A model generated the notes under the pieces. It ran no database searches. It was not told where the DNA came from and was given only the letters and a program-made list of their open reading frames with translations. A stretch of 64,000 nucleotides of DNA from Tilletia caries (Eukaryota; Basidiomycota; Exobasidiomycetes; Tilletiales; Tilletiaceae), in the NCBI GenBank assembly GCA_032718865.1, contig JALUTQ010000005.1, forward strand, positions 1 through 64,000. Direction: 5' to 3'. Below, in pieces: positions 1 through 10,645 of this stretch (its first letter is position 1; each line of letters opens with the position of its first letter). The position numbers and the translations under genes were made by a program.

Positions 1-1130
1 AAACTTAGTAGGAATGTAGTATGTAAGGTGCTTGAGGTGCGTGTTTAACAAATTCGGCGGGGACTATGGACCAGTGGTAGGAAGTTTGATTCCTGTATCA
101 CTCCAAGTCCCTTGTTCGAATCCGCGTATGGTCGTCAATTTTTCGCCGATTTTTTCGACGATTTTTTGGCATTATTTTCCCGCAGTCCCCTTAGTGGGTC
201 GGTCAGACGGGTATATCCTATTTAGGGAACGGCTTAGGCCTAGTAATGCCAAAAATTGACATTTTCAAAAGTAGAACACCGATGGCTAGTATAAGGTTCC
301 AGCACCTTATACGCAGAAGTATCGTCTCGATTAACTAGTCTAGTACAAAGACAGTTCTAGAGCGATCACCGGTTAATAAACATTGCACAATCTGATTTGT
401 ACTTTCTGTGAATCCATTTATGACTTAGAGTTACAAATGGAGAATGAACGATGACGCCATCCTATATGGGACCATCGACATAGACAGAAAGACAAAAAGA
501 AGAAACAAACCTCTCTGAGACCTATATCCCTACATCTCGGCTACCTGAGACTTATGACGAATCACCGACTTAGCTCCGAAGGACTCCCAATTTGGTTGAG
601 GTCCCCACACAAATTTGGCTGTGGTAATCGGCCTGTCGTCGGTCTCTGAATTAAGACCCAGCACTGCCACGTCAGTACTCGAATGAGAACCCCCTGAAAA
701 GGGAGCTAGGACCCATCGGCTGACACTGAGATGAAAGGTCATGCGGATCATTCTGAGAAAAAGGGTACTTCGATCCAAAGGCCGAGGGCATGATTTGAGG
801 GCACACCCCAAAGCCACAACGCCATCAGAAATTTGAGGGACTCCCCAAATTAGTTACCCTTCTTTCTTCTGTTGGGACAAGTTCACTTGGACTTTCTGGG
901 CGCGATCACGTCTTCGGAACATCGTAGAACCCCGTAGAAAGCGCACCTTGACAGGGATGCCCAACAGAAATCAGAGAAGTCCCCGTAGGGGATCCAAAAG
1001 GTATAAAGACGACGCCTGAAGGAGTCGGTTTGAGGACGAAACAGTAAGCGCACCTGTAGCCACGTCTTACTCGCCATCCTCGACTCCTCTTCAAGTCTCC
1101 CTCAAGTTGTCACTTCACTTCTTACTTTCA
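1..1130 (+). mobile_element. PLE unit A, 3' region only (cut by window edge)
   Basis: This is the 3' untranslated part of a telomeric Penelope-like unit. It aligns from base 1 with the sequence just after the reverse transcriptase stop in the other units (about 4195, 8359, 13668, 17886, 20602). It ends at CTTACTTTCA and abuts unit B with only a CCCTA between them. It contains the 72-base tRNA-like element (62-133), the GTATAAGGT/ACCTTATAC hairpin region and a damaged hammerhead (1001-1070). Many one-base differences from the other copies suggest decay or poor consensus. Confidence 0.85.
1001..1070 (+). ncRNA. Damaged hammerhead (unit A copy)
   Basis: Stem I, stem III and GAAA are kept. The CTGAAGA box reads CTGAAGG and stem II reads AGTCGG against GAGGAC. 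The core is broken or the read is wrong. Cleavage is not expected as written. Confidence 0.6.
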
Positions 1131-1160
1131 CCCTACCTCACCTCGACAACACCTTTTACG

Positions 1161-4100
1161 ATGAGTACTGTAGTTCCCCCTTCTCCTACTCCTCTCTCCT
1201 CTCCCTTCCCCCACATCCCTCCCCCCACGCCTGGAGCGCAAGCTCTGCGGCTGACCAATCTGTGACGCTTGGACGTCGAAGGACTCCATGGTGGCTCGGA
1301 GCCCAGTCAGACTACCATCAGGGGTATCTGACAAGCAGGTATCCCTCGGGACCTGCTTCAGCTAAGCTGAGCCTGCCCGACCTTGAGAATATCACGAGAG
1401 AGCACCTCGCAAGAGCGTCCTCCGTGTATTCAAAAATACTTCAAGGCCAGGAAAACTTGGCTGCGTTGGAACGTGCAAAGGCCCTAGGCCCAGACCACTT
1501 CCCTCCTGCCATTAAAGGCACAGTGCACTCTCCTCCTCTCCAGATTAGTAAGGAAGCTTTGGAGTCAAACCCAGATGCTTTCCAAACTCTTCAGGAAAGG
1601 ATGGCTGAGAAGAAGGAAAGATGCTTGAGGTTCTACCTCAACATTCTGATCGATGCTAGGAAGAAGACGGAAGTCGACCAGCTGGTCGTGAGGGCAATAC
1701 TCAGGCCCTCCTCCTAAACCTTCCGTAGTGCACTGGAAGCCAAAGCTGAGGCTCTGAAGGATCATGTTGGATCAGACATTCCCCTCGTCAGAGGTAAAGT
1801 GGAGGTCCTCATGACAACCTTTGCTAAAGATCTCGATAAACTTTACCTTCAAGCGGCTAACAAGTCACTTAAGGACAAAGAATTTAAAGAATCTAAGCAA
1901 CAGAAAGCCTGAAGCTCAGCTTGCACTCCAAGAAAAGGTAAATCGCTGCAACAAGCAGTTGGTGAACTGGTCAAGGAGTCGCTCGCTAAAGGCACTTCGA
2001 AAAGCAAAGCACCGGCCCAGCCATTCAAAGGCAAGGGAAAAGGTAAAGCAAAATCGAGTGTCCACAAAGGGAAGAAGCCGAACAACAAAAAGCTAAAGGT
2101 TCAAAAGACCAAGGCTAAGTCTAAGGCCCCCGGCAAAAAGAACAAGTCCAAAGTCCCCTGAGGGCAACTGGTCGGTACCTTCTAACTTTGATATAGCAAA
2201 GATAAGTACTTACGCGGTGGAATTCTAACTACTGCCTCCCTTTCAGAACGAACGCTGTTCCTCGCAAGACATTCCTCACTGGAATATATCGACTCAAGAT
2301 CCTTCAACGATCAAGTCCATAACCTTTCGAAGACACCGGTCCCACACCCTGTACAGAGAATTATCTCTTACAATATGAAATTCATTCCCACTCCTAACCC
2401 AAAGGAAGAACTTTGGAAGAATTCATATGGGGACTTCGTTCGAAGACTAAGATGGAAATGGGCTTACCGTAAGAATCAATACAAGAAAGAATTTAACCCT
2501 AGAATTCCATATTGTATCTAACACGGAAGCACCTAAGGGCAATGCTAAATTTGAAAAGGAATTAGCAAAGGCTATGCCATCTTAGAATCTTTAATGAGTA
2601 AGAAACTCACTCGGCCTAACCCACCAGATTTCTTTGGCCACCCATAAAGACCCTGGACATCTTCTTAAGAGTGAGTCCTTACTAATTCTACCTACAGATA
2701 AGAATATGGGTATGGCAATCGTACCGGTCGAGTGGTACTATAAAGAAGCCTTAAGACAACTGACCGACAAGGCAGTTTACAAGGAGAAGTGGAAAGAGAC
2801 CAGATTGGTTAGATGACAGAAGATGGATCAAGGAAACCATTTTACAAACTTGGAGGGTCCTTGACCCTTCCAGGGTGAACGTAAGTGGCTACTTGTGAGA
2901 TCCGATGTAGAATCATCCCTTCCTTACTTTAAAGTTACTTCCTAAAGTACATAAGAGTCCTGTCCTAGGAAGACCTATAGTGCCTAGCTTTAATACATTC
3001 TATACGAATGCATCCAATCTGGGTTGCAGAAAAACTTAAGGTCATAGTCAAGGACTACCCTTGGATCCTTAAGGACACGACTACCTTCTTACAAACCCTG
3101 CCAATGAGATATACTTCCATTGGATCTCCAGACCCCTGAAGAGGACATCTGGCTGATTTCAGGAGACGTTGAAGCAATGTACCCCTAGCATCCCTACAGA
3201 CTGGGGTCTAGAATGCATGGCAAATATACTTAAACGCTCCTCTCTGCCTATAGAGACCACTAACTCTAGTACTAAAATTACTAGAAAAGATTCTTCGTAA
3301 TAACTACTTTACCTTTATGGGAAAGTACTACCTACAAGTTAAAGGCACAGCCATGGGCACCTCGTGTGCTCCCATGTATGCCAACTTGGTTATGGCAGAA
3401 GCCGAGTATACTGGGACATCTCAGACTAACTCGGGACAGGGACAGAACATAAAGTACTATGGCAGGTATCTTGATGACATCTTTGTGGTAGTCAGAGGCA
3501 ACAAAGACTCTCCACAAAACTTCATCGATAACTTTGAAAGCGAGCATAGTAACTTTAAGTTCACCTGGAATGTTTCAAAAAGCTCAATGACCTTCTTAGA
3601 TGTTGAAGTCGTAACTGCTAAAGTTAAAGACAACATTCAACTCTAACAAAAGACATATCAAAAGCCCACGAATGCATACCAGTATATACCATGGTCCTCG
3701 TATCATCCACTACATGTTAAGAAAAGCATGGATAAAAAGCTGAACTGCTACGACATGTAAGGAACTGCTCAGAATTTCGAACAGCTTCTTAGAGATACGG
3801 AAAAAGTTCTATCTTAGACTGCGTGCACGAGGTTACCCTCACGGGTTCCTCAACAAAGTCTTCCTAACGGTCGATTATCAGAACACTCGTGCATTCACCT
3901 TAACAGGGAAGACAGAGTGTACTCCAACTGAGAAAGACAAGGTTGAAACTCTCATCTTTAAGAGTACATATAATCCCTTATGGGAAGGTACTAACATGAA
4001 GACAGTATGGGATGCTATTCTAACGACTTGGGAAAGTCTAGAATTTCTTCCAACTAACACTAGAGTCATACATAGCCAAAGTAAACCTCCCGCTCTAGGA

Positions 4101-4166
4101 GACTTATTCAACCGTAAGAACAAAGAGACCATAGAAAGGTTTAAGGATAACATTGTTAACTCTTAA
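1161..4166 (+). pseudogene. PLE polyprotein of unit B, many frameshifts
   Basis: Same product as in unit C: Lys-rich N-terminal region followed by a Penelope-type reverse transcriptase. The frame breaks many times. Recognisable pieces are the N-terminal helical region (1343-1717), the Lys-rich tract (1990-2150), the pre-RT DKNMGMAIVP block (2697-2740) and the catalytic GTAMGTSCAP and YLDD blocks (3343-3480). Some breaks are at homopolymers, but others are not (for example near 1903, 2219, 2508 and 3776). So at least part of the damage may be real. As written it cannot encode an active enzyme. Confidence 0.85.
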
Positions 4167-4255
4167 CTTAAGAAAGTACCATATGGATACTATAAACTTA
4201 GTAGGAATGTAGTATATGAGTGCTTGAGGGTAAGTAGTTTAACAAATTCGGCGAG

Positions 4256-4327
4256 GACTATGGACCAGTGGTAGGAAGTTTGATTCCTGTATCACTCCAA
4301 GTCCCTTGTTCGAATCCGCGTATGGTC
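4256..4327 (+). other. tRNA-like element in PLE 3' region (unit B copy)
   Basis: A 72-base segment with tRNA spacing. The ends GACTATG and TATGGTC pair over 7 bp with two G-U wobbles. It has a D-loop-like AGTGGTA and a canonical B-box/T-loop GTTCGAATCC. The T-stem is poor (3 of 5 pairs) and the anticodon arm does not form. A stronger alternative fold pairs AGTGGTA with TATCACT and GGAA with TTCC. Other copies are at 62-133, 8420-8491, 13732-13803, 17949-18020 and 20664-20735, with the two boxes unchanged. I infer a structured or Pol III-like motif, not a working tRNA. Confidence 0.45.
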
Positions 4328-5190
4328 GTCAATTTTTCGCCGATCGACGATGGCATTATTTTCCCGCAGTCCCCTTAGTGGGTCGGTCAGACGGGTATAT
4401 CCTATTTAGGGAACGGCTTAGGCCTAGTAATGCCAAAAATTGACATTTTCAAAAGTAGAACACCGATGGCTAGTATAAGGTTCCAGCACCTTATACATAG
4501 AGAAAGTATCGTCTCGATTAACTAGTCTAGTACAAAGACAGCTCTAAGAGCGATCACCGGTTAGTAACTAGAAAGCCATACACAATCTGATTTGTACTTT
4601 CTGTGAATCCATTTATGACTTAGAGTTACAAATGGAGAATGAACGATGACGCCATCCTATATGGGACCATCGACATAGACAGAAAGACAGAAGAAACAAA
4701 CCTCTCTGAGACCTATATCCCCACATCTCGGCTACCTGAGACTTATGACAGATCACCGACTTAGCCCCGAAAGGACCCAATTTGGTTGAGGTCCCCACAC
4801 CCCCAAATTTGGCTGTGGTAATCGGCTATCCGTCGGTCTCCTGATTAAGACCCAGCACTGCCACGTCAGTACTCGAATGAGAACTGAAAAGGGAGCTAGG
4901 ACCCATCGGCTGACACCGAGATGAAAGGTCATACGGATCATTCTGAGAGGGGTACTTCGATCCAAAGGCCGAGGGCACTTAATTTGGGGCACCACCCCAA
5001 AGCCACAACGCCACATCGAAATTTGAGGGACTCCCCCAAATTAGTTACCCTTCTTTCTTCTGTTGGGACAAGTTCACTTAGTTTTCTGGGGCGCGATGCG
5101 TCTTCGGAACATCGTAGAACCCCGTAGAAAGCGCACCTTGACAGGGATGCCCAACAGAAATCAGAGAAGTCCCCGTAGGGGATCCAAAAG

Positions 5191-5260
5191 GTATAAAGAC
5201 GACGCCTGAAGAGTCCAGTTTGAGGACGAAACAGTAAGCGCACCTGTAGCCACGTCTTAC
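5191..5260 (+). ncRNA. Hammerhead ribozyme, type I (unit B copy)
   Basis: All conserved core parts are present in order. CTGAAGA (5206-5212) fits the CUGANGA box. Stem II is GTCC/GGAC around a 7-base loop (5213-5227), followed by GAAA (5228-5231). Stem III is ACAG/CTGT (5231-5234 with 5244-5247). The cleavage triplet is GTA, with the cut predicted after A5248. Stem I closes the ends: GC/GC next to the core, a 2x2 internal loop, then AAGACG (5196-5201) with CGTCTT (5253-5258). The internal loop in stem I faces loop II, as in natural fast hammerheads. Penelope-like elements of animals are known to carry type I hammerheads. Activity is untested here. Confidence 0.8.
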
Positions 5261-5350
5261 TCGCCATCCTCGACTCCTCTTCAAGTCTCCCTCAAGTTGT
5301 CACTTCACTTCTTACTTTCACCCTACTCCACCTCGACAACACCTTTCACG

Positions 5351-8330
5351 ATGAGTACTGTAGTTCCCCCTTCTCCTACTCCTCTCTCCTCTCCCTTCCC
5401 CCACATCCCTCCCCCCACGCCTGGAGCGCAAGCTCTACGTGACCAATCTGGCACGGCCATGGACGTCGAAGGACTCCATGGTGGCTCAGGCGGTCAGACT
5501 ACCATCAAGGTATCTGACAAGCAGTATCCCTCGGGACCTGCTTCAGCTAAGCTGAGCCTGCCCGACCTTGAGAATATCACGAGAGAGCACCTCGCAAGAG
5601 CGTCCTCCGTGTATTCAAAATACTTCAAGGCCAGGGAAAACTTGGCTGCGTTGGAACGTGCAAAGGCCCTAGGCCCAGACCACTTCCCTCCTGCCATTAA
5701 AGGCACAGTGCACTCTCCTCCTCTCCAGATTAGTAAGGAAGCTTTGGAGTCAAACCCAGATGCTTTCCAAACTCTTCAGGAAAGGATGGCTGAGAAAGAA
5801 GGAAGAATGCTTGAGGTTCTACCTCAACATTCTGATCGATGCTAGGAAGACGGAAGTCGACCAGCTGGTCATTGAGGGCAATACTCAGGCCCTCCTCCTA
5901 AACCTTCGTAGTGCACTGGAAGCCAAAGCTGAGGCTCTGAAGGATCATGTTGGATCAGACATTCCCCTCGTCGAGAGGTAAAGTGGAGGTCCTCACGACA
6001 GCCTTTGCTAAAGATCTCGATAAACTTTACCTTCAAGCGGCTAACAAGTCACTTAAGGAAAAAGAATTTAAAGAATCTAAGCAACAGAAAGCCTATGAAG
6101 CTCAGCTTGCACTCCAAGAAAAAGGTAAATCGCTGCAACAAGCAGTTGGTGAACTGGTCAAGGAGTCGCTCGCTAAAGGCACTTCGAAAAGCAAAGCACC
6201 GGCCCAGCCATTCAAAGGCAAGGGAAAAGGTAAAGCAAAATCGAGTGTCCACAAAGGGAAGAAGCCAGACAACAAAAAGCTAAAGGTTCAAAAGACCAAG
6301 GCTAAGTCTAAGGCCCCCGGCAAAAAGAACAAGTCCAAAGTCCCTAAGGGCAACTGGTCAGTACCTTCTAACTTTGATATAGCAAAGATAAGTACTTACC
6401 CAGTGGAATTCTTTACTGCCTCCCTTTCAGAACGAACGCTGTTCCTCGCAAGACATTCCTCACTGGAATATATCGACTCAAGATCCTTCAACGATCAAGT
6501 CCATAACCTTTCGAAGACACCGGTCCCACACCCTGTACAGAGAATTATCTCTTACAATATGAAATTCATTCCCACTCCTAACCCAAAGGAAGAACTTTGG
6601 AAGAATTCATATGGGGACTTCGTTCGAAGACTAAGATGGAAATGGGCTTACCGTAAGAATCAATACAAGAAAGAATTTAACCCTAAATTCCATATTGTAT
6701 CTAACACGGAAGCACCTAAAGGGCAATGCTAAATTTGAAAAAGGAATTAGCAAAGGCTATGCCATCTTAGAATCTTTAATGAGTAAGAAACTCACTCGGC
6801 CTAACCCACCGATACATGCCATAAAGACCCTGGACATCTTCTTAAGAGAAGAGTCCTTACTAATTCTACCTACAGATAAGAATATGGGTATGGCAATCGT
6901 ACCGGTCGAGTGGTACTATAAAGAAGCCTTAAGACAACTGACCGACAAGGCAGTTTACAAGGAAGTGGAAGAACCAGATTGGTTAGATGACAGAAGATGG
7001 ATCAAGGAAACCATTTACAAACTTGGAGGGTCCTTGACCCTTCAGGAACGTAAGTGGCTACTTGTGAGATCCGATGTAGAATCATCCCTTCCTTACTTTA
7101 AGTTACTTCCCTAAAAGTACATAAGAGTCCTGTCCTAGGAAGACCTATAGTGCCTAGCTTTAATACATTCTATACGAATGCATCAATCTGGGTTGCAGAA
7201 AAACTTAAGGTCATAGTCAAGGACTACCCTTGGATCCTTAAGGACACGACTACCTTCTTACAAACCCTGCCAATGAGATATACTTCCATTGGATCTCCAG
7301 ACCCTGAAGAGGACATCTGGCTGATTTCAGGAGACGTTGAAGCAATGTACCCTAGCATCCCTACAGACTGGGGTCTAGAATGCATGGCAAATATACTTAA
7401 ACGCTCCTCTCTGCCTATAGAGACCATAACTCTAGTACTAAAATTACTAGAAAAGATTCTTCGTAATAACTACTTTACCTTTATGGGAAAGTACTACCTA
7501 CAAGTTAAAGGCACAGCCATGGGCACCTCGTGTGCTCCCATGTATGCCAACTTGGTTATGGCAGAAGCCGAGTATACTGGGACATCTCAGACTAACTCGG
7601 GACAGGGACAGAACATAAAGTACTATGGCAGGTATCTTGATGACATCTTTGTGGTAGTCAGAGGCAACAAAGACTCTCCACAAAACTTCATCGATAACTT
7701 TGAAAGCGAGCATAGTAACTTTAAGTTCACCTGGAATGTTTCAAAAAGCTCAATGACCTTCTTAGATGTTGAAGTCGTAACTGCTAAAGTTAAAGACAAC
7801 ATTCAACTCCTAACAAAAACATATCAAAAGCCCATGAATGCATACCAGTATATACCATGGTCCTCGTATCATCCACTACATGTTAAGAAAGCATGGATAA
7901 AAGCTGAACTGCTACGACATGTAAGGAACTGCTCAGAATTGAACAGCTTCTTAGAGATACGGAAAAAAAGTTCTATCTTAGACTGCGTGCACGAGGTTAC
8001 CCTCACGGGTTCCTCAACAAAGTCTTCCTAACGGTCGATTATCAGAACACTCGTGCATTCACCTTAACAGGGAAGACAGAGTGTACTCCAACTGAGAAAG
8101 ACAAGGTTGAAACTCTCATCTTTAAGAGTACATATAATCCCTTATGGGAAGGTACTAACATGAAGACAGTATGGGATGCTATTCTAACGACTTGGGAAAG
8201 TCTAGAATTTCTTCCAACTAACACTAGAGTCATACATAGCCAAAGTAAACCTCCCGCTCTAGGAGACTTATTCAACCGTAAGAACAAAGAGACCATAGAA
8301 AGGTTTAAGGATAACATTGTTAACTCTTAA
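5351..8330 (+). pseudogene. PLE Lys-rich/reverse transcriptase polyprotein (unit C, five +1-type breaks)
   Basis: Judged against the other copies, one frame of about 990 residues runs from ATG 5351 to TAA 8328. It opens with a Pro/Ser-rich start (residues 1-40) and a helical, charged segment (60-210). A Lys/Gly/Ser-rich basic tract follows (about 278-330). The RT begins with the DKNMGMAIVP pre-RT block (about 509) and LPKVHKSPVLGRPIVPS (about 585). The catalytic motif SGDVEAMYPS (about 660) supplies one Asp, then come KGTAMGTSCAP (about 719) and YLDD (about 761). It ends with a thumb-like GDLFNRKNKE. The Penelope family normally adds a C-terminal GIY-YIG nuclease; none is encoded before the stop. 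Breaks at about 5793, 5971, 6718, 7111 and 7962 are single extra bases or A-run changes. Its predicted role is self-priming of RNA copying at chromosome ends. Confidence 0.85.
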
Positions 8331-8638
8331 CTTAAGAAAGTACCATATGGATACTATAAACTTAGTAGGAATGTAGTATATGAGTGCTTGAGGGTAAGTA
8401 GTTTAACAAATTCGGCGGGGACTATGGACCAGTGGTAGGAAGTTTGATTCCTGTATCACTCCAAGTCCCTTGTTCGAATCCGCGTATGGTCGTCAATTTT
8501 TCGCCGATTGACGATGGCATTATTTTCCCGCAGTCCCCCTTAGTGGGTCGGTCAGACGGGTATATCCTATTTAGGGAACGGCTTAGGCCTAGTAATGCCA
8601 AAAAAATTGACATTTTCAAAAAGTAGAACACCGATGGC

Positions 8639-8662
8639 TAGTATAAGGTTCCAGCACCTTAT
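8639..8662 (+). other. Perfect 9-bp hairpin in PLE 3' region
   Basis: GTATAAGGT and ACCTTATAC pair perfectly around the 6-base loop TCCAGC. The hairpin is present in units C, F, G and H with the same sequence. Truncated unit J starts at the 3' arm of this hairpin (about 21929), as if reverse transcription stopped in or just before the loop. Confidence 0.7.
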
Positions 8663-9371
8663 ACATAGAGAAGTATCGTCTCGATTAACTAGTCTAGTAC
8701 AAAGACAGCTCTAAGAGCGATCACCGGTTAGTAACTAGAAAGCCATACACAATCTGATTTGTACTTTCTGTGAATCCATTTATGACTTAGAGTTACAAAT
8801 GGAGAATGAACGATGACGCCATCCTATATGGGACCATCGACATAGACAGAAAGACAAAAAAGAAGAAACAAACCTCTCTGAGACCTATATCCCCACATCT
8901 CGGCTACCTGAGACTTATGACAGATCACCGACTTAGCCCCGAAAGACCCCCAATTTGGTTGAGGTCCCCACACCCCCAAATTTGGCTGTGGTAATCGGCT
9001 ATCCGTCGGTCTCCTGATTAAGACCCAGCACTGCCACGTCAGTACTCGAATGAGAACCCCCCTGAAAAGGGAGCTAGGACCCATCGGCTGACACCGAGAT
9101 GAAAGGTCATACGGATCATTCTGAGAAAAAGGGTACTTCGATCCAAAGGCCGAGGGCACTTAATTTGGGGCACCACCCCAAAGCCACAACGCCACATCGA
9201 AATTTGAGGGACTCCCCCAAATTAGTTACCCTTCTTTCTTCTGTTGGGACAAGTTCACTTAGTTTTCTGGGGCGCGATGCGTCTTCGGAACATCGTAGAA
9301 CCCCGTAGAAAGCGCACCTTGACAGGGGATGCCCAACAGAAATCAGAGAAGTCCCCGTAGGGGATCCAAAG

Positions 9372-9442
9372 GTATAAAGACGACGCCTGAAGAGTCCAGT
9401 TTGAGGACGAAAACAGTAAGCGCACCTGTAGCCACGTCTTAC
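9372..9442 (+). ncRNA. Hammerhead ribozyme (unit C copy, one extra A)
   Basis: Same stems and core as the 5191-5260 copy, except that the GAAA box reads GAAAA. The extra A could weaken or abolish cleavage, or be a run-length error. Cleavage is predicted in CTGTA/GCC. Confidence 0.7.
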
Positions 9443-9500
9443 TCGCCATCCTCGACTCCTCTTCAAGTCTCCCTCAAGTTGTCACTTCACTTCTTACTTT

Positions 9501-9603
9501 AACCCTAACCCTAACCCTAACCCTAACCCTAACCCTAACCCCAACCCTAACCCTAACCCTAACCCTAACCCTAACCCTAACCCCCCCCCCTAACCCTAAC
9601 CCT
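9501..9603 (+). repeat. Telomere repeat tract (CCCTAA)n between units C and D
   Basis: About 17 CCCTAA units, with one variant (CCCCAA) and one run of ten C. The C-rich strand on + places the original chromosome tip to the left. The tract is the former telomere onto which unit C attached. Confidence 0.95.
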
Positions 9604-10091
9604 CCTGATTAAGACCCAGCACTGCCACGTCAGTACTCGAATGAGAACCCCCCTGAAAAGGGAGCTAGGACCCATCGGCTGACACCGAGATGAAAGGTCA
9701 TACGGATCATTCTGAGAAAAAGGGTACTTCGATCCAAAGGCCGAGGGCACTTAATTTGGGGCACCACCCCAAAGCCACAACGCCACATCGAAATTTGAGG
9801 GACTCCCCCAAATTAGTTACCCTTCTTTCTTCTGTTGGGACAAGTTCACTTAGTTTTTCTGGGGCGCGATGCGTCTTCGGAACATCGTAGAACCCCGTAG
9901 AAAGCGCACCTTGACAGGGATGCCCAACAGAAATCAGAGAAGTCCCCGTAGGGGATCCAAAAGGTATAAAGACGACGCCTGAAGAGTCCAGTTTGAGGAC
10001 GAAACAGTAAGCGCACCTGTAGCCACGTCTTACTCGCCATCCTCGACTCCTCTTCAAGTCTCCCTCAAGTTGTCACTTCACTTCTTACTTT
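9604..10091 (+). mobile_element. PLE unit D, 5'-truncated, 3' region only
   Basis: About 490 bp of the 3' region, starting at CCTGATTAAG and ending at the standard ACTTT end. It is flanked by CCCTAA tracts on both sides. The truncation point shares CT or CCT with the telomere repeat. It includes an intact hammerhead. Confidence 0.93.
9964..10033 (+). ncRNA. Hammerhead ribozyme (unit D copy)
   Basis: Identical in core and stems to the copy at 5191-5260. The cut is predicted after A10021. Confidence 0.78.
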
Positions 10092-10174
10092 AACCCTAAC
10101 CCTAACCCTAACCCTAACCCTAACCCTAACCCTAACCCTAACCCTAACCCTAACCCTAACCCTAACCCTAACCC
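10092..10174 (+). repeat. Telomere repeat tract between units D and E
   Basis: About 13 nearly perfect CCCTAA units. The tract ends in CCCC, which overlaps the start of unit E. Confidence 0.95.
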
Positions 10175-10615
10175 CTGAAAAGGGAGCTAGGACCCATCGG
10201 CTGACACCGAGATGAAAGGTCATACGGATCATTCTGAGAAAAAGGGTACTTCGATCCAAAGGCCGAGGGCACTTAATTTGGGGCACCACCCCAAAGCCAC
10301 AACGCCACATCGAAATTTGAGGGACTCCCCCAAATTAGTTACCCTTCTTTCTTCTGTTGGGACAAGTTCACTTAGTTTTTCTGGGGCGCGATGCGTCTTC
10401 GGAACATCGTAGAACCCCGTAGAAAGCGCACCTTGACAGGGATGCCCAACAGAAATCAGAGAAGTCCCCGTAGGGGATCCAAAAGGTATAAAGACGACGC
10501 CTGAAGAGTCCAGTTTGAGGACGAAACAGTAAGCGCACCTGTAGCCACGTCTTACTCGCCATCCTCGACTCCTCTTCAAGTCTCCCTCAAGTTGTCACTT
10601 CACTTCTTACTTTCA
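10172..10615 (+). mobile_element. PLE unit E, 5'-truncated, 3' region only
   Basis: About 440 bp of the 3' region, beginning at CCCCTGAAAAGGG, a CCCT-GAAA-AGGG hairpin. Its 3' end joins full-length unit F directly through CACCCTACTCC, with no repeat tract. It could therefore supply 3'-region sequence upstream of the unit F reading frame. Confidence 0.92.
10486..10555 (+). ncRNA. Hammerhead ribozyme (unit E copy)
   Basis: Identical in core and stems to the copy at 5191-5260. The cut is predicted after A10543. Confidence 0.78.
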
Positions 10616-10645
10616 CCCTACTCCACCTCGACAACACCTTTTACG

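Larger units (their letters stand above)
1131..5320 (+). mobile_element. PLE unit B, full length, degenerate
   Basis: This 4,190 bp unit runs from the CCCTA junction after unit A to the identical junction before unit C. It has the same order as its sisters: short 5' leader, ATG at 1161, Lys-rich N-terminal region, reverse transcriptase, stop at 4164-4166, structured 3' region and hammerhead. It is the noisiest copy, with scattered single-base insertions and deletions (for example CCCTAGC read as CCCCTAGC near 3184). Its T-runs in the 3' region are collapsed relative to units F and G. Confidence 0.9.
5321..9500 (+). mobile_element. PLE unit C, full length
   Basis: This 4,180 bp full-length unit has unit B distal to it. 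Its 3' end joins a 103-base CCCTAA tract proximally, so it attached to a telomere end that still carried repeats. The order is leader, ATG 5351, single fused reading frame, TAA 8328-8330, tRNA-like element 8420-8491, GTATAAGGT hairpin 8639-8662 and hammerhead 9372-9442. Homopolymers in the coding region are closest to the lengths that keep the frame open, so it is the best template for reading the protein. Confidence 0.92.

Noticed and set aside
62..133. A functional tRNA gene in each PLE unit
   Set aside because: The acceptor pairing and boxes fit, but the T-stem has mismatches, no 5-bp anticodon stem forms and a competing hairpin is stronger.
3332..3547. Minus-strand frames repeated in every unit (also 3878-4153, 5494-5706 and their copies)
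   Set aside because: They are antisense shadows of the conserved RT and N-terminal coding sequence, repeated only because the units are repeated.
4938..5284. Minus-strand frames of 60-180 codons across the 3' region, seen in all units
   Set aside because: They vary in length with each indel, cover the structured RNA and hammerhead, and have no domain. They are not supported as genes.
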